Assembly: GCA_963665705.1 (NCBI GenBank)
Contig: OY762448.1
Coordinates: forward strand, 1,116,001 to 1,180,000
Reading direction: 5' to 3'
Source: Saccharicrinis sp963665705
GTDB lineage: Bacteria; Bacteroidota; Bacteroidia; Bacteroidales; Marinilabiliaceae
DNA length: 64,000 nt
Shown here: positions 6,848-15,889 of the stretch, piece by piece
How the letters are laid out: every line of letters starts with the position of its first letter
How positions within the stretch are numbered: position 1 is the stretch's first letter
Notes under the pieces: generated by a model
What the model saw: the letters and a program-made list of their open reading frames with translations, nothing else
The model's database searches: none
Told to the model about the DNA's origin: nothing
Made by a program: the position numbers and the translations under genes

Positions 6848-8731
6848 ATGACTAGAACTCTAACTCTGATTGCATTTTGCATATTTGCAATCGTACATCA
6901 AACCTATGCCAAAGCACCTATCAAATTTGGAAAGATTGATATTGAAGATTTAAAAATGACAGTTTATGAACCTGATACTAGTGCTGCAGCTGTTGTTCTT
7001 TGTAAATATGGTTATTTCAATTCAAATAATTATACATTTACAACCACTACCAGAGTAAAAATTTTAAAGAAATCCGGTGTTTCCTTATCTGAGTTTACTT
7101 TTCCAGGAAAAGAGGATATGCAAATACGCGGTAAAGTATATAACCTTGAAAATGGAGAGGTTGTTGAGGAAAGGTTAAAGAATGAATCTATTTTTAAGTT
7201 AAAGGTAACAGAGGATTACTATAAAATGAGAGTGGCATTACCTAATATAAAGGTAGGCAGTATCTACGATATTGAAACATCTCAATTATTACTGCCTTCA
7301 GAATTTGCTTTTCAAAGAGATATTCCAATAAAACATTGTGAACTACAGTTGGATCCATGTACTGAGATTGAATATAGAAAAAGAGCAAGAGGTTTTATTA
7401 TGATTAAGAATGTAGGATCCGGTAGATTTGCTCTGGATACAGTTCCGGCTTTTAAGGAAGAACCATATATTGATTCTAAGGAAAATTATATTTCAAAATT
7501 CGAGTTTGATATTTTAAATGTTAGTTTTCCTGGATATTATAAAGGATTTACAACATCTTGGGAAGCTGTAAATAAAAGGTTACGAGCAAATAATTATTTT
7601 GGTGGTGCATTAACAAATGGAGTAGGTGCATTAAATCCTATTAAAAAAGAAATTGAAGGAAAGTATTCGGATCCTTATGATAAAATGGTAGCAGCTTATG
7701 AGGCGATAAAAAAAATTAAATGGAATGATATTGAGTCTCTTTTTGCTTCAAATGAACATTTGGGAGGAGTTTATAAAGATAAGAAAGGTAATTCGGCAGA
7801 TATTAATATGATGCTTTATCAATTGTTGAATAAACTTGATGTATATGCCTTACCGGTTGTTATTAGTACTAGAGATAATGGGACTTTGCATCAGTTTTAT
7901 CCTAGTTTAGAAAAACTTAACTACATGTTGGTGCGGGTTAAAATTGAAGATACAGAATATTTATTAGATGCTACAGAAGAATTAATGCCTGTTGATATGG
8001 TTCCGTTAAGATGTCTTAATAAAAGTGGCCGCTTAGTTAATAATGAGAGTGGAAAATGGATTGATTTAAAGACGGATAAAAAAGATAAATCAAGTTTTAT
8101 TTTTAATTTAAAATTGGATGAGAATTTAGAGGCTGAGGGAACAATGCAATGTGCAAAATGTGATTATTCTGCATATAGATTTCGTAAAAATTATAAAGGA
8201 TATGCTAGTGAGGATGAGTTTCTTGAAGCTATGGAAACAGAACATCCGGGGTTAAGGATTAAAGATTTTACTTTAACTGATGTAGATTCTATTTATAAGG
8301 ATGTCAGGGAAGAGTATCAGGTTAAAGTGAGTAATATCGCTCAGAAGGTCGGAGATATGATTATGATCAATCCATTTTTGTTTGAACGAGAAGAAGATAA
8401 TCCATTTAAACTAGAAGAAAGAAATTATCCTGTTGATTTTGCGTATAAAAAAGAAAAATTGGTATTATCCAATTTAACAATACCGGATGGCTATGTTTTT
8501 GAAACAGTTCCAAAACCAGCAAGAATATTATTACCAGAGAAAGGTGGTTCTGTGTTAGTGTCATATGCTACTATGGGTAATAGATTAAGAGTTACTTATA
8601 AGTTTAGTCTCAATAAGACAGTCTTTTATCCAAAAGAATACGAATATTTAAAACAGCTGTTTGCATTAACAATTGAAAAACAAGCAGAGCCAGTAATTAT
8701 TAAAAAGAGTGAGGATGCAGCTTCGTTATAA
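6848..8731 (+). CDS. DUF3857 protein with inactive transglutaminase-like domain
   Basis: 627 residues from the ATG at 6848. A TTG 12 bases upstream is in frame but less likely, because the signal peptide MTRTLTLIAFCIFAIVH starts cleanly at the ATG. The order is DUF3857 beta domain (about 50-240), transglutaminase-like fold (about 260-390) and a C-terminal beta domain. In the core, the nucleophile position reads GNSADIN (Ser316 instead of Cys) and the histidine position reads LNYMLV (Tyr359), so catalysis is not expected. The protein should be periplasmic or surface exposed. It overlaps the next gene, a relative with intact residues, by 17 bases, so the two are co-translated and may work as a pair. 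The substrate is unknown. Confidence 0.8.
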   Translation: MTRTLTLIAFCIFAIVHQTYAKAPIKFGKIDIEDLKMTVYEPDTSAAAVVLCKYGYFNSNNYTFTTTTRVKILKKSGVSLSEFTFPGKEDMQIRGKVYNLENGEVVEERLKNESIFKLKVTEDYYKMRVALPNIKVGSIYDIETSQLLLPSEFAFQRDIPIKHCELQLDPCTEIEYRKRARGFIMIKNVGSGRFALDTVPAFKEEPYIDSKENYISKFEFDILNVSFPGYYKGFTTSWEAVNKRLRANNYFGGALTNGVGALNPIKKEIEGKYSDPYDKMVAAYEAIKKIKWNDIESLFASNEHLGGVYKDKKGNSADINMMLYQLLNKLDVYALPVVISTRDNGTLHQFYPSLEKLNYMLVRVKIEDTEYLLDATEELMPVDMVPLRCLNKSGRLVNNESGKWIDLKTDKKDKSSFIFNLKLDENLEAEGTMQCAKCDYSAYRFRKNYKGYASEDEFLEAMETEHPGLRIKDFTLTDVDSIYKDVREEYQVKVSNIAQKVGDMIMINPFLFEREEDNPFKLEERNYPVDFAYKKEKLVLSNLTIPDGYVFETVPKPARILLPEKGGSVLVSYATMGNRLRVTYKFSLNKTVFYPKEYEYLKQLFALTIEKQAEPVIIKKSEDAASL

Positions 8732-10622
8732 AGTATATGTTGTTTTAATTTTTTGTTCATTGAATATGTGGGCAAAAAAAGTACCTAAATATCCAGTGTC
8801 AGAAATACCCAAAGAGTTAAAAACTGGAGCAGATGCTGTTATTAGAGAAATGAGTACAACCGTTGAGGTGTTTTCGCCGGCTAAAATTTTATATGATCAT
8901 AAATTAGTGATTACAATATTAAAGGAGAGCGGAAAAGATAAAGCTATATTTCGTGAAGGTTATGATAAATTTATATCTATTTCTGGAATTTCAGCAACCG
9001 TTTATGATGCTAATGGACAAAAGGTTAAGTCAATACCGCAAAATGAAATTAATGATTATTCTTCGGTATCGGGATTTTCATTATATGAAGATTCAAGGGT
9101 TAAAGTAATTGATCCTAAATATGCAGTATATCCTTTTACAGTGGAATATTCCTACCAGGAAAAATGTAATTCGGCATATTATTTAATGGGGTGGTGTGCT
9201 TTGCAGGATTATAATACTTCTGTTGAACAGTTGAATTATAAAATTATTAGCCCTAAAGATTTCGACTATCATTATAAAGAATATAATCTAACCCATACAG
9301 CTAATGTAGAAGAGTTGGATGGTAAATTATATCGGACCTGGAATTTAGAAAACTATAAGGCTATTCAATACGAAGTATTAAGTTCTTTTATTGAAGAATA
9401 TGTACCATCAGTTATGGTTGCACCAGATCAGTTTATTATGGATTCTTATGATGGAACGTTAGATTCATGGAAGAATTACGGTCTTTATATTAAGGAATTA
9501 AACAGGGGTAAAGATGATGTTCCTGAAGAAACAGTTGAAAAAGTAAGGAGTTTATTTACTGAGGGAATGAGTGATTATGATAAAATTGCTGCAGTATATA
9601 AATATTCACAGGATAAAAACAGGTATGTAAGTATTCAGGAGGGTATAGGTGGCCATCAACCATTTTCTGCAGAAACGGTTGATCGATTATCGTATGGTGA
9701 TTGTAAAGCACTGTCTAATTATATTGTTTCTCTTATAAATAGATTAGGATATAAGGCTTATTACACTTTAATTTATTCAGGTTCAAATAGAGAGACAAAT
9801 AAAGAATTTGTAAAAGACTATTTTAACCATATTATTGCATGTGTACCATTAACAAATGATACCATTTGGCTTGAATGTACCAATTCGCATTACCCGTGTG
9901 GTTATATCGGGAGTTCAACTGATGATAGATATGCTTTAATGATAAAAGAAGATGGGGGGGAGTTGGTTAGAACGCCTTCTTATTCTGTTACCGATGATAA
10001 TATTTTTACAAAAGCTACATTTGACATAAGTATAGATAATGCTACGAATATTACTACTAAAATGATATATCAGGGTGTTCATTTTAGAGAAGAATTCGGT
10101 TTAACTATTTTGGATGAAACAGATCGTAGAAAAGAGGTCATCAAGTCGATTGATTTACCTTATATTGAACTAAATGATTATAAAATATCACCATATAAGG
10201 AGCGAAAACCTTGGTTAGAAAAAGAATTGTCTTTATCAATTCCTGCATTTGGAAGTAAGATGGGAGATAGATTGTTTTTTTCATTAAATACAATGAATAA
10301 AATGACTGATATACCAACTTATTCCAGGAATCGAGTCTCACCTTTGTTGGTATCCAGACCTTATAGTGAAAATGATTCAATCACATATAAAATACCTGAT
10401 GGATATAAGATGGAAGCACTTCCTGATCCTGTTAAGGTAGTCTCTGAGTTTGGAAAATACCATAGTTCGGCAAAGCTGGTTGGAGAAAGTATTATTTATG
10501 AACGTGAATTTATTTTAAACAAAGGTCATTATCCAAAGGAAAAATATAATGACTTTGTTGAATTCTTAGAGTCCGTTGTTAAAAGTGATGATGCGAAAGC
10601 TGTATTAATAAAATCTATTTAA
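8715..10622 (+). CDS. DUF3857 protein with intact transglutaminase-like domain
   Basis: 635 residues from the ATG at 8715 (a GTG two codons earlier is possible). A signal peptide (VYVVLIFCSLNMWA) is followed by the DUF3857 beta domain and a transglutaminase-like core. The core has Cys330 in YGDCKALSNYI, His372 in FNHIIACVP, and an acidic residue Glu387 in WLECTN where many relatives have Asp. This layout fits an active papain-fold hydrolase or amide-transfer enzyme in the periplasm, of unknown substrate. The start lies inside the end of the preceding, catalytically dead paralog, which indicates translational coupling. A run of seven G (9954-9960) sits in the coding sequence. The bidirectional terminator at 10636 ends the operon. 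Confidence 0.82.
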   Translation: MQLRYKVYVVLIFCSLNMWAKKVPKYPVSEIPKELKTGADAVIREMSTTVEVFSPAKILYDHKLVITILKESGKDKAIFREGYDKFISISGISATVYDANGQKVKSIPQNEINDYSSVSGFSLYEDSRVKVIDPKYAVYPFTVEYSYQEKCNSAYYLMGWCALQDYNTSVEQLNYKIISPKDFDYHYKEYNLTHTANVEELDGKLYRTWNLENYKAIQYEVLSSFIEEYVPSVMVAPDQFIMDSYDGTLDSWKNYGLYIKELNRGKDDVPEETVEKVRSLFTEGMSDYDKIAAVYKYSQDKNRYVSIQEGIGGHQPFSAETVDRLSYGDCKALSNYIVSLINRLGYKAYYTLIYSGSNRETNKEFVKDYFNHIIACVPLTNDTIWLECTNSHYPCGYIGSSTDDRYALMIKEDGGELVRTPSYSVTDDNIFTKATFDISIDNATNITTKMIYQGVHFREEFGLTILDETDRRKEVIKSIDLPYIELNDYKISPYKERKPWLEKELSLSIPAFGSKMGDRLFFSLNTMNKMTDIPTYSRNRVSPLLVSRPYSENDSITYKIPDGYKMEALPDPVKVVSEFGKYHSSAKLVGESIIYEREFILNKGHYPKEKYNDFVEFLESVVKSDDAKAVLIKSI

Positions 10623-10627
10623 TTCAT

Positions 10628-10670
10628 AAAAAAAACCGGCTTGTTAATATTAACAAGCCGGCTTTTTTTT
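10628..10670. terminator. Bidirectional intrinsic terminator
   Basis: A perfect 26-base palindrome (10636-10661, starting CCGGCTTGTTAAT) is flanked by eight A on the left and eight T on the right. It can stop both the DUF3857 operon (+) and the coiled-coil gene (-), whose stop codon is at 10674. Confidence 0.93.
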
Positions 10671-10673
10671 ATG

Positions 10674-11261
10674 CTATTTCTTTTTCTTCTTTTTTGAATC
10701 CTTAGATTCTTCAGGACTATTAAGATCTTCTAATAGCCATTCCAGATCTTCTTTTGAATAATCAAGATTAGCCTGAGCTTCTTTTAAGGTTCTTTCATAT
10801 GTTTTTATATAGCCTTTCCCTTTACTAAGATTTCTATCTCCAGTACTTATCAGTTTGTCGTTGGTCTTGGTTTTATTTGAAAGTTCTTTATAATCAAGTT
10901 TGTATTGAGTGTCTATTTTCTTTAGTTCAGCTTTTGCTTCCTTGGCTTCCTCTCTGTTTTTTGAATTAGATAATTTAATTAGAGGTTTACTATCAGTTTT
11001 GTATTGTTTATTTAATGATTTTGTTTCTGTTTTAAGTTGTTTTTGCAAAGACTTACCTTCTGCTAATTGTAAAGATCCAATTTGAATTAAAGAGTCGGCA
11101 TAGTCAACCTTTATTTGGGCTTTTTTAACTTTTTCTTCAGTCAGAGAAATTGTTTTTTTTAGTTTGGCAACATTTGACGAATCTCTTGAGGTCCAGGTTT
11201 TTTGAGCGATTCCGTTCAATGGAATAAGCATTGTGAAAAATGCGATAATAAGTAGTTTCAT
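10674..11261 (-). CDS. Secreted lysine-rich coiled-coil protein, function unknown
   Basis: 195 residues. The signal peptide MKLLIIAFFTMLIPLNGIAQ is followed by an almost entirely helical, highly charged body rich in Lys and Glu with heptad-like spacing (for example VAKLKKTISLTEEKVKKAQ). It has no Cys, no Trp-rich patch beyond the start, and ends in a run of six lysines after a Ser/Asp-rich segment. No enzyme domain was recognised. Secretion to the periplasm or surface and a structural or binding role are plausible. It is monocistronic, between the shared terminator at 10636 and the mnmA promoter region. No clear TAnnTTTG box was found upstream. Confidence 0.7.
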   Translation of the reverse strand: MKLLIIAFFTMLIPLNGIAQKTWTSRDSSNVAKLKKTISLTEEKVKKAQIKVDYADSLIQIGSLQLAEGKSLQKQLKTETKSLNKQYKTDSKPLIKLSNSKNREEAKEAKAELKKIDTQYKLDYKELSNKTKTNDKLISTGDRNLSKGKGYIKTYERTLKEAQANLDYSKEDLEWLLEDLNSPEESKDSKKKKKK

Positions 11262-11435
11262 TGTTGATTTATTAGATGGTGATTTAATATTAAATGCTTT
11301 AATGATGCATATACGATAATGAATGATGAATGTTTTTGTAGAATCATAATTTATTGTGCTATAGTTGAATGAAATATTTATAAGTTAATGTATATTAAGT
11401 ATTTGATGTATTTTATTTTTCTGTATAAAATAATG

Positions 11436-11443
11436 TATCTTTG
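11436..11443 (+). promoter_or_regulatory. mnmA -7 element
   Basis: TATCTTTG followed by TGCGC is an exact TAnnTTTG match 40 bases before the chosen ATG. It overlaps an in-frame TTG at 11441, which argues against that upstream start. Confidence 0.65.
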
Positions 11444-11482
11444 TGCGCTAATTTTATTGCTCATTATTATAGGAAGTACATA

Positions 11483-12682
11483 ATGCAAAAGAAGAAAGTT
11501 GTAATCGGATTATCAGGAGGTGTTGATTCAAGCGTAGCAGCCTTTGTTTTAAAAGAACAAGGGTATGAAGTGATTGGCTTGTTTATGAAAAACTGGCATG
11601 ATACAACTGGTGTATTAGAAGCTGATTGTCCATGGTTGGAGGATAAATTTGATGCTATGGCAGTCGCTAAAAAACTAGATATTCCTTTTCATTATGTAGA
11701 TTTAAGTGAACAATATCGTGCTCGTGTAGTAGATTATATGTTTAGCGAATACGAAAAAGGAAGAACTCCAAATCCAGATGTGCTTTGTAACAGGGAGATT
11801 AAGTTTGATGTTTTTATGGATAAAGCATTTGAGCTGGGTGCGGATTATGTAGCAACAGGTCACTATTGTAGAAAAGAAACAATAGTAAAAGAAGGTAAGG
11901 AATATCATCGTTTATTAGCTGGTAGCGATGGTAATAAAGATCAGAGCTATTTTTTGTGTCAGTTGTCGCAAGAGCAATTGGCAAAAGCATTATTCCCTAT
12001 TGGAGATATTGTAAAGCCGGAAGTTCGAAGAATAGCTAATGAATTAAATTTAGTAACAGCTCATAAAAAAGATTCACAAGGTATTTGCTTTGTGGGTAAA
12101 GTTGATTTACCTGTTTTTCTTCAGCAAAAGTTAGAATCTAAAAAAGGTAAAGTTTTTATTATAGATATAGATAGTGAGTTGTTTCAACGCAATTGGGATC
12201 AGGCAAAAGATAATCCCACCGATGAAGTGCTCGAAGAGCTTAGTAAACCCTATGTTTTTCATCCAAAATACGGAAAGAGGGTAGGAGAGCATGGAGGTGC
12301 TCATTTTTATACTATAGGTCAGCGTAAAGGTTTAAATATTGGAGGTTTTCCGGAACCTTTGTTTATAATAGGTACTAATATTCCTTTTAATCAAATCTAT
12401 GTAGGGATGGGAAAACAACATCCAGGTTTGTATCGTCAGGTGTTAAAAGTGAATGCGAATGAACTCCATTGGGTTCGACCTGATTTAGAAATGGAAATTG
12501 GCGAAAGCAGAAGACTACAAATACGAATTCGTTACCGTCAACCATTACAGCAAGGTATCATTCATCGAAGAAAAGAAGGAATGTACGTGGTATTTGATGA
12601 GCCACAAAGGGGTATTACTGCCGGTCAGTTTGCAGCCTGGTATGTAGATGAGGAATTGATAGGGTCAGGAGTGATTGATTAA
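11483..12682 (+). CDS. mnmA: tRNA-specific 2-thiouridylase MnmA
   Basis: 399 residues from the ATG at 11483, which has AGGAAG about 8 bases upstream; a longer frame begins inside the promoter. The enzyme uses ATP to activate U34 of Lys, Glu and Gln tRNAs and inserts sulfur. Visible are the PP-loop SGGVDSS (11-17), catalytic Cys102 in LCNREIKF, and the persulfide-forming Cys202 in DSQGICFVG. The central domain motif is FYTIGQRKGL, and the C-terminal beta barrel ends in QRGITAGQFAAWY. The full length has no truncation. The gene stands alone. Confidence 0.97.
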   Translation: MQKKKVVIGLSGGVDSSVAAFVLKEQGYEVIGLFMKNWHDTTGVLEADCPWLEDKFDAMAVAKKLDIPFHYVDLSEQYRARVVDYMFSEYEKGRTPNPDVLCNREIKFDVFMDKAFELGADYVATGHYCRKETIVKEGKEYHRLLAGSDGNKDQSYFLCQLSQEQLAKALFPIGDIVKPEVRRIANELNLVTAHKKDSQGICFVGKVDLPVFLQQKLESKKGKVFIIDIDSELFQRNWDQAKDNPTDEVLEELSKPYVFHPKYGKRVGEHGGAHFYTIGQRKGLNIGGFPEPLFIIGTNIPFNQIYVGMGKQHPGLYRQVLKVNANELHWVRPDLEMEIGESRRLQIRIRYRQPLQQGIIHRRKEGMYVVFDEPQRGITAGQFAAWYVDEELIGSGVID

Positions 12683-12730
12683 AGTAAGTTTAAATCACGC
12701 TTTCCATTTTAGTGAAGATGAGAGGCGTTT

Positions 12731-13231
12731 TTATTTAAGCATCTTAGGGTATAGATAAAGTTCCATTTTACCTGTTCCTACTTCTAAATCCTTCCAGTTT
12801 TCAATATCAAAATTGATTACTGTAGTACAGCTTGTAGGAAAATGCCATAGTTCATCAGTGACTAGTCTGGTGGTTAAGCTAGCTATATCCGGATTGTGCC
12901 CAAAAATAATGATGCAGTCATGATCAGTTTCAAACTTTGCCAAATAGTCAAGAATTTCTCCGGTAGTATAACCATCATATAAAAATTGTTCTTTAGTTAT
13001 TTCATCTGCTTCAAAATTCAAATGCTCTGCAAATATTTTAGCGGTTTGTTTGGCTCGTTTAGCCTTGCTTGTAATATAAATATCAGGATGAATATCTTTT
13101 ACTTTTAATTGTTCCGCGATTAACTCTGCATCTTTATGACCCCGAGGTAATAGTTTACGTTCAAAATCAGATTTACTATAATCGAATAATTGTTCTGTTT
13201 TTGCGTGGCGGACTAGTATTAGTTTTTTCAT
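12731..13231 (-). CDS. Histidine phosphatase family protein (SixA-like)
   Basis: 166 residues of the small branch of the histidine phosphatase superfamily. The catalytic RHG-type motif is LVRHAKT (residues 6-12, His9 nucleophile), the second Arg lies in TSKAKRAKQT, and the C-terminal His in IFGHNPD. The short length and the RHAKT variant match SixA, which removes phosphate from histidine phosphotransfer domains. Other members act on small phosphoesters, so the substrate is open. It is cytosolic and convergent with mnmA, with only 48 bases between them. Confidence 0.85.
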   Translation of the reverse strand: MKKLILVRHAKTEQLFDYSKSDFERKLLPRGHKDAELIAEQLKVKDIHPDIYITSKAKRAKQTAKIFAEHLNFEADEITKEQFLYDGYTTGEILDYLAKFETDHDCIIIFGHNPDIASLTTRLVTDELWHFPTSCTTVINFDIENWKDLEVGTGKMELYLYPKMLK

Positions 13232-13355
13232 AGAAGAAATATCATGTAACAGGTACCAAGATCAAAATAAATCAGGTTTGATGCTTGATACAAGTGCTTA
13301 TTAGACTTATTAATTGTTCAAATTAAGTTATTTTCGGGCAATAAAAAAATACATT

Positions 13356-13862
13356 ATGACAAGAGTTGGGCTTTTATCCGATACACATTCCTTCTTTGAT
13401 CCAAGGTTTAAAGAGTTATTTGCAGATTGTGATGAAATTTGGCATGCCGGAGATATAGGAGATATTAAAGTATTGGATGAGATGAAGGACTTTAAACCAA
13501 CACGTGCTGTTTATGGAAATATTGATGATGCAGTCATCAGGCGATCTATAGATGAGCATTTAAGATTTAATTGCGAAGGGGTAGATGTTTGGATTACCCA
13601 TATAGGAGGTTATCCAGGTAAATATGATCGGAGCGTAAAGCATGAATTATTTAATAATCCACCGAAATTGTTTATAGCAGGTCATTCGCATATTTTAAAA
13701 GTAATTTATGATGATCAGTTAAATTTATTGCATGTAAATCCAGGGGCTGCAGGACTTTCTGGATTTCATGCTGTAAGAACCGCTATTCGGTTTGTTTTGG
13801 ATAAAGGCGAAATTAAAGATTTAGAGGTTATAGAGTTGGGAAATAAATCATTTAGTCATTAA
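13356..13862 (+). CDS. YfcE/MJ0936-type metallophosphoesterase
   Basis: 168 residues from the ATG at 13356; an in-frame TTG 42 bases upstream would add an atypical leader. All metal-binding motifs of the calcineurin-like fold are in order: SDTH, HAGDIGD, YGNIDD, THIGG and GHSH. This spacing is that of the YfcE/MJ0936 phosphodiesterases, cytosolic enzymes with broad activity on phosphodiesters. The physiological substrate is not known. It is a single-gene unit, convergent with the ABC-F gene. Confidence 0.88.
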   Translation: MTRVGLLSDTHSFFDPRFKELFADCDEIWHAGDIGDIKVLDEMKDFKPTRAVYGNIDDAVIRRSIDEHLRFNCEGVDVWITHIGGYPGKYDRSVKHELFNNPPKLFIAGHSHILKVIYDDQLNLLHVNPGAAGLSGFHAVRTAIRFVLDKGEIKDLEVIELGNKSFSH

Positions 13863-13948
13863 TTCAATCTATTTATCCATAGATTTAAATAAAAAATGCC
13901 AACCTAAATAAATAGATTAGCATTTCAATTTTATATTGTGAGTATGTA

Positions 13949-15562
13949 CTATTTGTACATACTATCTCTTCTTTTCATTAAGTCTTCGTCAGTAATATAA
14001 TCATCGTATTCTGCTTGTTTATCTATAATTCCGTTAGGAGTTAATTCAATAATGCGATTACTTACTGTTTGAATAAATTCGTGGTCATGACTTGAAAATA
14101 GAACAATACCTTTAAATTGGGCAAGCTTTTCGTTGAACGCCTGAATTGATTCCAAATCTAAGTGGTTTGTAGGTGTATCCAAAATCATGGTATTGGCATT
14201 TTTAAGCATCATACGAGCAATCATACAACGCATTTTTTCTCCTCCGGAAAGTACTTTACAGTTCTTGTAAATCTCTTCTCCCGAGAAAAGCATCTTTCCT
14301 AAATATCCTCTAATAAATATTTCTGTAGTATCGTCAGAAAACTGACATAACCAATCAGCAATATTGATGTCTTTATCAAAGAATGAAGAGTTTTCAATAG
14401 GAAGATAAGCTGTGGTGATGGTTTGTCCCCATCTGTATTCACCTGTTTCAGGTTCTTTATGGCCATTAATAATTTCAAAAAAAGCAGTCATGGCACGAGG
14501 GTCCTTCGATAAAAAGACAATTTTATCATCTTTTTCCACATTAAAGGAAACATCTTTAAATAAAGTTTCTCCTTCAATACTGGCACTTAAATCTCTAACC
14601 TCTAATATGGTATTACCAGGATCTCTTTCAGGAGTAAAAATAATAGCTGGATACTTACGTGTTGAAGGTTGAATTTCTTCAACATTTAATTTTTCCAACA
14701 TCTTTTTACGACTAGTAGTTTGCTTACTCTTAGCAACGTTAGCACTAAATCGAGAAATAAATTCCTGAAGTTCTTTCTTTTTCTCTTCAGCTTTTTTGTT
14801 TTGTTGTTGCTGCTGACGTAGGGCTAACTGGCTTGATTCATACCAGAAGCTATAGTTCCCAGAAAACAACTGAACTTTACCAAAGTCAATATCAACGGTA
14901 TGTGTACAAATTGAATCCAGGAAGTGACGGTCATGGGATACGACCAATACTGTATTTTCAAAATTAGATAAGTAATTTTCTAACCAGCTTACTGAATCTA
15001 AATCCAGGTCGTTAGTAGGCTCATCTAATAATAAGTTATCTGGTTTACCAAATAAAGCTCTGGCCAAAAGGATTTTTACTTTTTGCTTACCACTTAAGGT
15101 ACTCATTTGGACATAATGTAATTCCTCTTTAATTCCTAATCCACTCAAAAGGTTAGCTGCATCACTTTCTGCATTCCAGCCGTCCATTTCAGCAAATTTT
15201 TCTTCTAGCTCAGAAACTTTAACACCATCCTCATCAGAAAAATCAGGTTTAGCATATAACTCATTTTTTTCATGCATTACTTCCCAAAGAAGAGTGTGTC
15301 CCATCATTACAGTATCCAACACTGTAAATTCATCAAACTCGTGGTGATCCTGCTTAAGTACAGAAAGGCGTTCTGATGGTCCGAAGGTAACAGCACCTCC
15401 GGTAGAGTCAAGTTCTCCACTTAATATCCTTAAAAAGGTTGACTTTCCTGCACCATTGGCTCCAATTATACCGTAGCAGTTACCTTGTGTAAACTTTAAA
15501 TTTACGTCTTGAAATAGGGTTCTTTTCCCAAATTGAATTCTTAAATTCGAAACTGTAATCAT
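13949..15562 (-). CDS. ABC-F family ATPase (YbiT/EttA-like)
   Basis: 537 residues with two ATP-binding cassettes and no membrane domain, the architecture of ribosome-binding ABC-F translation factors. The first Walker A is GANGAGKST (34-42), with Walker B LLLDEPTND. The signature of the first cassette is LSGKQK rather than LSGGQ. The linker between the cassettes has basic, Gln-rich helices (RQQQQQNKKAEEKKKEL), the P-site tRNA-interaction motif of this family. The second cassette has signature LSGGEKMRC and Walker B MILDTPTNH, with Thr in place of the usual Glu, so its hydrolysis may be slow. Overall it is closest to YbiT. Its minus-strand promoter is at 15599. A role in rescuing stalled ribosomes is likely; antibiotic resistance is not indicated. 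Confidence 0.88.
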   Translation of the reverse strand: MITVSNLRIQFGKRTLFQDVNLKFTQGNCYGIIGANGAGKSTFLRILSGELDSTGGAVTFGPSERLSVLKQDHHEFDEFTVLDTVMMGHTLLWEVMHEKNELYAKPDFSDEDGVKVSELEEKFAEMDGWNAESDAANLLSGLGIKEELHYVQMSTLSGKQKVKILLARALFGKPDNLLLDEPTNDLDLDSVSWLENYLSNFENTVLVVSHDRHFLDSICTHTVDIDFGKVQLFSGNYSFWYESSQLALRQQQQQNKKAEEKKKELQEFISRFSANVAKSKQTTSRKKMLEKLNVEEIQPSTRKYPAIIFTPERDPGNTILEVRDLSASIEGETLFKDVSFNVEKDDKIVFLSKDPRAMTAFFEIINGHKEPETGEYRWGQTITTAYLPIENSSFFDKDINIADWLCQFSDDTTEIFIRGYLGKMLFSGEEIYKNCKVLSGGEKMRCMIARMMLKNANTMILDTPTNHLDLESIQAFNEKLAQFKGIVLFSSHDHEFIQTVSNRIIELTPNGIIDKQAEYDDYITDEDLMKRRDSMYK

Positions 15563-15889
15563 TTAATTAAATGTTTTTTCTATCATTTAAAAGGAGCGCA
15601 AAAATATACATTATTAATGAGTTAGCCTTAATTATTTGAAAGTAATATTGTTAAGGAATGTTTAAATAGTAATTAGCGAGCTCTATTATTATTCTTATTA
15701 AATAGATTGTTAGTTAATTTTAGATGTGCTAAAAGGAACTGATTCATACATTCTTAAGACTGCTTTCGTAAATAAATGTTTCAATTTATTCATTAATTGT
15801 TACCCGGCAAATCGAATTTTTGTAGAAGGTGTTATAAACAATAATTTATTAATATTGCCTCCGAATTGTAGAATATAAGAGCGTAAATT
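15563..15889. other. Gene-free stretch, 327 bases, with the ABC-F promoter
   Basis: The divergent intergenic region between the ABC-F gene and the ferredoxin-nitroreductase. A minus-strand TATTTTTG (15599-15606) matches TAnnTTTG 37 bases before the ABC-F ATG. No exact box was found for the plus-strand gene, and no RNA gene or ORF was recognised. Confidence 0.6.
15599..15606 (-). promoter_or_regulatory. -7 element of the ABC-F gene
   Basis: Reads TATTTTTG then GCGC on the minus strand, an exact TAnnTTTG match at a normal distance from the start codon. Confidence 0.6.

Noticed and set aside
11441..11482. Longer N-terminus for MnmA starting at TTG 11441
   Set aside because: That codon lies inside the TATCTTTG promoter box, and the family starts directly before the PP-loop strand.
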